Below are positions 8,281 through 16,236 of a DNA stretch of 16,236 nucleotides, one piece after another. A program made the translations under genes and the position numbers. Each line of letters starts with the position of its first letter. Positions within the stretch are counted from its first letter, which is position 1. The notes beneath the pieces were generated by a model that was not told the origin of the DNA, did no database searches, and saw only the letters and a list, made by a program, of their open reading frames with translations. The stretch comes from Pigoraptor vietnamica. Lineage: Eukaryota; Opisthokonta; Filasterea. The DNA lies in assembly GCA_943704525.1 (NCBI GenBank), contig CALSCQ010001860.1, positions 1 through 16,236 on the forward strand, in the 5' to 3' direction.

Positions 8281-8561
8281 TCATGTTGAAAGGCGTCCTG
8301 AGGAAGCCTTATCGTCCGCGGCCCATGCCGCCCAAATCACAAACACGATCCAGGCACCAAGCACGCAGAATATGATAGCTTGTGCGGCACAGCACGGGTC
8401 TCGCAGCGAGCGTCGCCTGGAAACAAGAGGGGGGAATGGGAAGTCAATGGAAGCGGGCGACGTACCATAAGCACCTTTCGCCTCACGGGCACGCACATGT
8501 ACGGAATATCGTCTGGATCGTCCTCTCCGGAGGGAAGCGGGCGTCGTCGCGCACTTGCCAT
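8281..8561 (-). CDS. 66-aa single-pass membrane protein, family not recognised
   Basis: Two exons on the minus strand, 8561-8497 and 8416-8281, with an 80-bp phase-2 intron (donor GTGCGT, pyrimidine-rich acceptor TTTCCAG). The product starts MASARRRPLPSGEDDPDDIP, continues YMRRSLRDPCCAAQ, then has one hydrophobic segment at about 36-53 (AIIFCVLGAWIVFVIWAAWA) and ends DDKASSGRLST. The basic residues before and the acidic pair after the segment suggest an N-in, C-out orientation by the positive-inside rule. The start has G at -3 and G at +4. An alternative donor at the following ATG|GTACGT would shift exon 2 out of the transmembrane frame, so the GTGCGT donor is preferred. It may belong to one of the small-integral-membrane-protein families, but I cannot name it. 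It diverges from MPDU1, 223 bp apart. Confidence 0.65.
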
Positions 8562-8784
8562 GTCTGTGCGGGCGCGGGGGGTCGAGCGCAAGGGTCGCCG
8601 TCTCCTGTGTGTGCCGTTTGAATGCAAGTGATGCACTCCCACCCCGGATGTCAGTCAGCTGTGCATCGAAGTTCCTCGGGCACGGGCACCGAGATAAGCA
8701 AGCAGCCGTTGAGCGCAGAAGAAGAACGAACCGCCGCGCCACGCATCGCAAAGCGTAGGGGCGTTTAAGACACCGGCTGCGGCA
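8562..8784. promoter_or_regulatory. Divergent promoter region, 66-aa protein gene / MPDU1
   Basis: This 223-bp interval separates two divergent start codons, so it must carry both promoters. I see no clear TATA box or strong palindrome. Confidence 0.45.
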
Positions 8785-10188
8785 ATGGACGGTGGGTGCG
8801 CAGCTGCCGTGGCGCAGATCGGCATGATCGGCTGCATGCTGACTGGCTCGAGCGCAGTTGTGCGGCACCGCCTGGCCGACCTCATCGGCGATGCGTGCGC
8901 CATATCGGTGCTCGAGGGCCGCCTCGCAGGTGCGTGCTGCGTGCGTGGCGCCCTTGTAGTGATCCGCTTCTGTCTGAGTGTTCGTGTTGCTCTTGTGTAC
9001 GCAGACACGGAGTGCATGCTGAGGGCGGCAAGCAAGCTGCTGGGCCTCAGCGTGATTGTCATGTGTCTCGTGATGAAACTGCCGCAAATTCTCCGCATCC
9101 GCGCGACAAAGAGCGCCGTGGGCATTAGCACGACGAGCCTTCTCCTCGAACTCATGAGGTACGCGCGTTTTGCGCATTTCCGTGTGCTGCCGGTGTGGGA
9201 CTTAGGCTTCGCGCGTGCGCAGTTATTCGATCAACCTTGCCTACTCGTTCCGACGGGGATACTCGTACACCACGTACGGCGAGACGTTCTTCCTCACCCT
9301 GCAGGGTGTGTGCAGGCAGGCTTCGTTCTGTCCCTCGCTGTAAGCGGCTGACGCCGCCCTTGCTTGCGCAGACATCATCCTCGTCGCTCTCGTCTACCAC
9401 TATAACCGCGTAGTCGCGCGACGCATCTACATTGTGCCGCTCATCTACTTTGGCATCATGTACGCGGCCCTTTCCGGATCGCTCCCGATGGAAGTGCTGG
9501 CGTATGCGCAGGTGCGCGGGCGTTCGCATGGTGCTCCACTTATAAGGCATGCGTTAACCGGACCCACTGCAGCCTCTCGGGATCCCCATCACCGTGACAA
9601 GCAAGCTCTCGCAGATCGTGGCCAACTATCGGGTGTGTGCGCTGCTCGTGTGTTGGCGTGCGTGTGTGGAAGCGAGGCGGTAACTGAGGACTTGTGCGCA
9701 GGCGGGCGGCACCGGCCAACTGAGCCTCGCGACATGGACCCTTGCGACTTACGGCACGGCAGGTGAGTCCGTCCTTGGGAAAGCGCCTACGCGTGTGTCC
9801 AGACGAGCCAAATCCTTCACTCCGTTGTTCCAGTGGACGAGCATTGATGCTTCTGTTCTGCTGTTCCGCAGTGCGCATTTTCACGACCCTCCAGGAGGTC
9901 AAGGACACGAGGAGTGGGTGTGCGACTCCGCCGTGGTGATGCTGACTGCTGCGATGGTGGTGGCAGTCCCCTTCGCACGCTGACTGCTGTGATGGCCCAC
10001 TTCGCGCGCTGACAGCCGCTCGCCTCCCCGCCGCAGTCCTCGTCAGCTTCAGCATTGCCTTCTTCCTCAACTGCATCATCACGTCCCAAATCCTCTTCTA
10101 CGGGTCCCGTGCGCCCAAGGCGAGCGGCGACGGCAAGGAAGCCAAGACCACGGCGAGGGCGGGCAAGGGAAAATCCAAGCGCGAATAG
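8785..10188 (+). CDS. MPDU1: Mannose-P-dolichol utilization defect 1 protein (PQ-loop family)
   Basis: MPDU1 is an ER membrane protein required for normal use of dolichol-phosphate mannose and glucose in N-glycan and GPI assembly. Eight exons: 8785-8929, 9005-9158, 9223-9305, 9372-9511, 9573-9632, 9702-9762, 9872-9913, 10037-10188; introns 75, 64, 66, 61, 69, 109 and 123 bp, all phases agreeing, giving 278 aa (human 247). The first PQ loop is clear: MKLPQILRIRATKSAVGIST, with Pro75-Gln76. It is followed by LLLELM and YGETFFLTLQ. The second repeat is TSKLSQIVANYR then AGGTGQLSL, with Ser187-Gln188 in place of Pro-Gln. RIFTTLQEVKDT matches the family's RIFTSIQE block. The extra length is a lysine-rich cytosolic tail ending KSKRE, which fits the KxKxx ER-retrieval signal. 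The start ATG has G at -3 and +4. The gene converges on the MEK gene, 95 bp between stops. Confidence 0.92.
9941..10013. repeat. Imperfect tandem repeat in last intron of MPDU1
   Basis: GCTGACTGCTGCGATGG (9941) and GCTGACTGCTGTGATGG (9979) head units of 38 and 29 bp that both end in CTTCGCRC. A third partial unit, GCTGAC, starts at 10008. The repeats enlarge this intron to 123 bp, about double its neighbours. TGAC-type sequences in each unit resemble branch sites. Confidence 0.65.
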
Positions 10189-10283
10189 GCAGCAGTCGCC
10201 GTGCGTGTCCAGCCAATGCATTTGCGTATGCCACCAGATCCAACACTCTTGGTGTGCGTTGTATTGCTAGCACGCACACAGAC

Positions 10284-12948
<2,665 letters not shown>

Positions 12949-13693
12949 GGCGGCGCCGCCCAACGGGCGCGCAGCACACGTCTGACCCGTGCAAGAACGC
13001 CCGATTAAATCAAAACAATGCGATGTGGAGAACGATATCCACACACGGCCACGACGGAACGAAAACGAAGTGCCCACGGGGCGCACTCAAGAGCGGCTTT
13101 CCGACTGTCTCGGATGAATCGAGCGGCGGAACGCGCCGGTGCGCAGCGAATGAAAAAACGGGTGCCGATTAACTCCACGTGCCAGACGCACACGCAGTGA
13201 GGAAGAAGAAAAGAATAATCAGATGGCGATTACAGGGAAAAACCACACAACAACGAGCACGGCGTGTGCGCTCTCCTTTGCAGCAGAGTGAAGGTGCAAT
13301 ACGAAGGAATAAGCGAAGCCACTTGACGCACACACACGGCGACAGAGACAAAGGGAAGCTTCGGCAAAGCGTGATAGTTCGCCAAGCAAATTGCCGAGAT
13401 ATCGCTTATCTTCTGCCGCGCGTTACTTCCCGTTACATATGTCGGGATTACCCATGGCTTCCGATTTGGCGGAGGGTGAAATGCGCAATAAATTTTGCTC
13501 TTTGCAAATAAATAGTCCTTTGCGGAAAAACACTGCACAGTGGGTTGGCGAAGTGCCCGGACTCACACTGACAAGCAGACGTGGCGTCGCACAGGCCGTG
13601 CGCAGGGCAGTTCATATACAACACTCCCCCGAAGTTTCACCCAAGTACGAGCAGATCGCCCTCTCCATCCGCCTACCCACAGGCCCTACGCCA
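12949..13693. promoter_or_regulatory. Divergent upstream region, MEK / ACAD-like gene
   Basis: These 745 bp lie between divergent start codons. The middle (about 13150-13540) is markedly less GC-rich than the genes. Visible motifs: an AGATA-N5-TATCT inverted repeat at 13397-13411 (paired GATA-type sites), the octamer-like TTTGCAAAT at 13501-13509, and a TATA-like CATATACAA at about 13614-13622, roughly 75 bp upstream of the proposed ACAD ATG. A frame in phase with the ACAD first exon stays open back to 13391, but its codons up to about 13545 are AT-ending, unlike the genes. It may contain 5' UTR exons. No RNA gene is recognised. Confidence 0.45.
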
Positions 13694-16191
13694 ATGGCAC
13701 GCCAGGTGCGTGCGGTTCGCTCTTTCGCTGCACAGTGTCGGGCAATTGACTCGGCTTATTCCCCGCAGGGTTCGATGACGGAGACTATGGCCGCCAGCCT
13801 GCGCGCGGCTGGCTTTCCTGCACTCGCGCGCCAAGATGAGGCGGCGGTAAGCACGTCGGTTGGGGTTGTGCCAAGCGTAACAAGTGGGTTACTTAGATAT
13901 TGGCGCTAATGGGTTGTCGCTATGTTCCCAGGGCCGCGTATTTGCGGACCCAGCGCTACCGACGATGCCGCCGCACCACCGCCGCGAGGCCTACATCTCG
14001 ATAGCGCGGTGTCTCGCAGCCCTCCATTCGCTCGACGCACGCGCGGCGGGCATTGCGCTCGGGCGCCCCGGGGACTTCTACCAGCGACGCGTGGGTGGTG
14101 CCGCAATGCATCTGCGTGTTTGCTGTCACAGCTGAATTTGATTGATGTTTGCAGGTGGCTGAAATGCTCGCGGACCACCGCTCTACTGGCACATCCGCGT
14201 GCGATGCCGTTGAGGCCCTCGCGAGCTGGCTTGCGGAGAACGCGCCTATGGCCGAGCCCCGCTGTGGGTGCCTTACCCGTCGCCCACTGTAACACACACA
14301 CCTCTTGCCAATACGCCTTCCCATCTCAACGCAGCGGTCCTCCACGGCGACCTCGGCATTGCGGCCTTTGTGTTTCACCCGTCGGAGGTGGGTTGCATGC
14401 ACTTTGGAACGGCTGGGGTCGCATGCCGCTGATGTCCTGCTTGTCATGCAGCCTCGCGTGATTGGCGTCGCGCAGTGGGCGCACGCGACACTCGGCCATC
14501 CCCTCGCGGACGTCGCCGACTTCGCGCTCACGTTCCGCGTCCCTGTGCTTGGGACGGCGACGGCACGTGCGGCCGGAATACCGGCGGAAGAGGAGGTGCG
14601 TTGTTTCAGAGTTGCCGTTGGATGTCGCGGCTGTTGCCGCACGGGTGTTGTTGAAACGAGCGGCGACCGCGCAGTTCGTGCGGGCCTACTGCGACGCTGC
14701 GCGGATCCGCCCGCCATTCGACAGGTGGAACTTCTTCGTCGCCTTTGCCCTCTTCAAGCTCGCGCTGCGTGTGGAGGTACAGTCGCCGCTGCGATGTTCT
14801 CCTCCTCAGGTGAGCGTCTCATTTCTCGCATGCCTTCTTGCAGGAGGCCCACCACAAGGCCGGTGCCGCCGCAAAGGCTGCGCCCGTTGTCCGCGTTCTC
14901 GCCGAAATGGGCCTCGATGTCGCTCAGGGGCGCACGAGGGTGCGTGAAGTGCGGCTGGGTGCGTTTGTTGTCGTCGTTGCTCGCGCTAATGTTCGCCGCG
15001 CTCCCGCTGCAGCTCGCCGGCGATGTCTCTGTGAGCGCGTGCCCTTTTGCCGCGCGCGCCGGTGCGGCCTCCCGGGAGACTGCTTACCGCGGTCCTGTTG
15101 CGGTCAAGACGGCCGGCGAGACGCTGTCGCTGGTGCGTGGCGCGACGGTGTGTCGTGCACTGTGCGGTTGTTGTGATCATTGCTTAACACCCTGTGGTCG
15201 CAGAGGGCGCCGTTTCCGTTTTCGGAGCGTTCGATTGCCCTCCAGGCCAAAGTGCGCGCCTTTGTGGAGAACATTATCGTTCCCGCGGAGAAGGTGCGGT
15301 TAAGCAGGACGCAGTGGGCTTGTTCCGTTCAGAGTCTGTCTAATGGCTCCCTTTCGGTTTCTTTTAACTGTGCTCAATCATTCCGCCTCGTTGTACGCAC
15401 GCGCGATGCAGATGTACTTTGACGACGTCAACGCCTCAACGAACCGGTGGATGGTGCCGGCCATCATGGAGCGCATGAAGGAGCAGGCGCGCGCACAGGG
15501 GCTCTGGAATCTCTTCCTGCCGGGTGGGTGGCACTCTGTGCGGAAGCCGTGGCGGACTGGGCGCGCTGACGCCGTGCTGCGTGCGTAGGCGTGTCGGGAC
15601 TGAGCAACCTCGACTATGCGCCGCTGGCGGAAATCATGGGCCAGTCGGTCATTGCCCCGGAGGTGTTCAACTGCAGTGCGCCGGGTGGGTCCGTGAGAGA
15701 TGTGTGGGCGGCTGTTGCGCGCACCGCGAAGTTTGCTTGGACGCCGAGCGCATTGGTGAACCCTGCTGACGCACCCACGCGCAGACACCGGCAACATGGA
15801 GGTGCTTCACCTCTACGGGTCGAAGGAGCAGAAGGACAAGTGGCTCGCGCCACTCCTCCGCGGCGAGATTCGCTCGTGCTTCGCGATGACGGAGCCCGGC
15901 GTCGCCTCTTCCGACGCCACGAACATTGCGTGCCTCGCGCGCAGGTGCGCACACGTGGTCTGCTGCTGACCCATTCCGCCGTTCTGTTGACTTCCACGCC
16001 CACACACGCGCTTCTCACTTACGGATATGTACGTGTCTGCCTACTGAACTAGCGCCCATGCAGAGACGGCGCCGAGTGGGTGATCAACGGGCGCAAGTGG
16101 TGGTCGTCGGGTGCGGGCGACCCGCGGTGCGCAATCAGCATTGTCATGTGCCGCACAGAGGACCCGTCGGACGCATCGTTCGAATCCCGAC
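13694..16191 (+). CDS. ACAD11: ACAD10/11-like protein: degenerate APH-like kinase domain fused to acyl-CoA dehydrogenase (3' end outside window)
   Basis: Family members oxidise long-chain and 4-hydroxy acyl-CoAs, in mitochondria or peroxisomes. Exons: 13694-13705, 13769-13846, 13932-14090, 14155-14263, 14335-14387, 14452-14595, 14675-14776, 14844-14939, 15013-15132, 15204-15293, 15412-15523, 15589-15684, 15785-15944, 16064-16191; introns 63-119 bp; 486 codons so far. N-half, APH-like: [45 protein letters not shown] (Asp125), [33 protein letters not shown]. The ATP-binding N-lobe is absent or unrecognisable; Ala130 replaces the conserved Asn and Gln145 the conserved Asp of DWE. ACAD half from about 292: [81 protein letters not shown]. 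This half looks functional; its catalytic base lies beyond the edge. The start is uncertain: MARQ at 13694 follows a TATA-like motif, but the frame is open upstream (ATGs at 13439, 13454, 13481). Confidence 0.85.
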
Positions 16192-16206
16192 GTGAGTGTT
16201 TACTTC

Positions 16207-16226
16207 TTTTTTTTTTTTTTTTTTTT
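16207..16226 (+). repeat. T20 homopolymer in ACAD intron
   Basis: Twenty consecutive T lie just after the donor GTGAGT at 16192, within the truncated last intron of the window. It may be part of the pyrimidine tract. The acceptor lies outside. Confidence 0.85.
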
Positions 16227-16236
16227 CGCGCATGTT

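Noticed and set aside
13391-13540. Possible spliceosomal snRNA (Sm-like AATTTTGC)
   Set aside because: No match to the conserved cores of U1, U2, U4, U5 or U6, and no flanking hairpin of the expected form.
13439-13693. In-frame extension of the ACAD first exon as a divergent kinase N-lobe
   Set aside because: A few positions near the junction (P-x-A-x-Q, then GFP at family spacing) are suggestive, but codons at 13480-13545 are AT-ending, unlike every gene here, and no nucleotide-binding lysine or hinge can be seen. Left as an open alternative instead of annotated.
16178-16188. GTTCGAATCCC, resembling a tRNA T-arm
   Set aside because: It lies inside the ACAD coding exon (ASFESR) and there is no matching acceptor stem, D-arm or anticodon arm around it.

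Overview
This window comes from the nuclear genome of a GC-rich, very gene-dense eukaryote, most likely single-celled. It holds nine protein genes in about 16 kb, on both strands, with intergenic gaps mostly under 250 bp. I reconstruct 46 complete GT-AG introns. Most are 56-90 bp, with donors such as GTGCGT, GTGGGT or GTGAGT and branch-point-like CTAAT or TTAAC motifs shortly before the acceptor. There are no operons, prokaryotic ribosome-binding sites, mobile-element genes, CRISPR arrays or recognisable tRNA/rRNA genes. The gene content (MEK-type MAP kinase kinase with an animal-like activation loop, MPDU1, MFSD5, an ACAD10/11-like fusion) suggests a unicellular opisthokont or a close relative. 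The species cannot be named from the sequence.

Layout, left to right: the 3' part of the GINS subunit PSF1 (+, to 606); a Lys5/AASDHPPT-type 4'-phosphopantetheinyl transferase (-, 906-1970); ER processing glucosidase I, GH63 (-, 2149-4731 or 4818); an MFSD5-like transporter (+, 4938-6780); an unrecognised 135-residue protein starting Met-Gly-Cys with three RRxS sites (-, 6894-7475); an 805-bp gene-less stretch with short repeats; a 66-residue single-pass membrane protein (-, 8281-8561); MPDU1 (+, 8785-10188); a MEK-type MAP kinase kinase (-, 10284-12948) with a (GT)53 microsatellite in one intron; and an ACAD10/11-like gene (+, about 13694 to beyond the right edge).

Gene order follows a compact-genome pattern. 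There are three divergent pairs with shared upstream regions (glucosidase I/MFSD5, 66-aa protein/MPDU1, MEK/ACAD) and three convergent pairs (PSF1/PPTase, MFSD5/135-aa protein, MPDU1/MEK). The genes do not form one pathway. Two of them, MPDU1 (dolichol-phosphate-sugar use) and glucosidase I (first trimming step), both act in N-glycan biosynthesis in the ER.

The observations most worth a second look are these. The aminoglycoside-phosphotransferase-like half of the ACAD protein appears to be a dead kinase: N-lobe and hinge are missing or unrecognisable, and the Asn and Asp metal ligands are replaced. Glucosidase I has one intron in 2.5 kb while its neighbours have one roughly every 100-150 coding bases. 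The 135-aa protein looks like a lipid-anchored kinase substrate of unknown family. The long CA repeat sits just upstream of a 46-bp exon in the MEK gene. All exon boundaries were deduced by eye from splice motifs, reading phase and remembered family similarity; no alignment was run.
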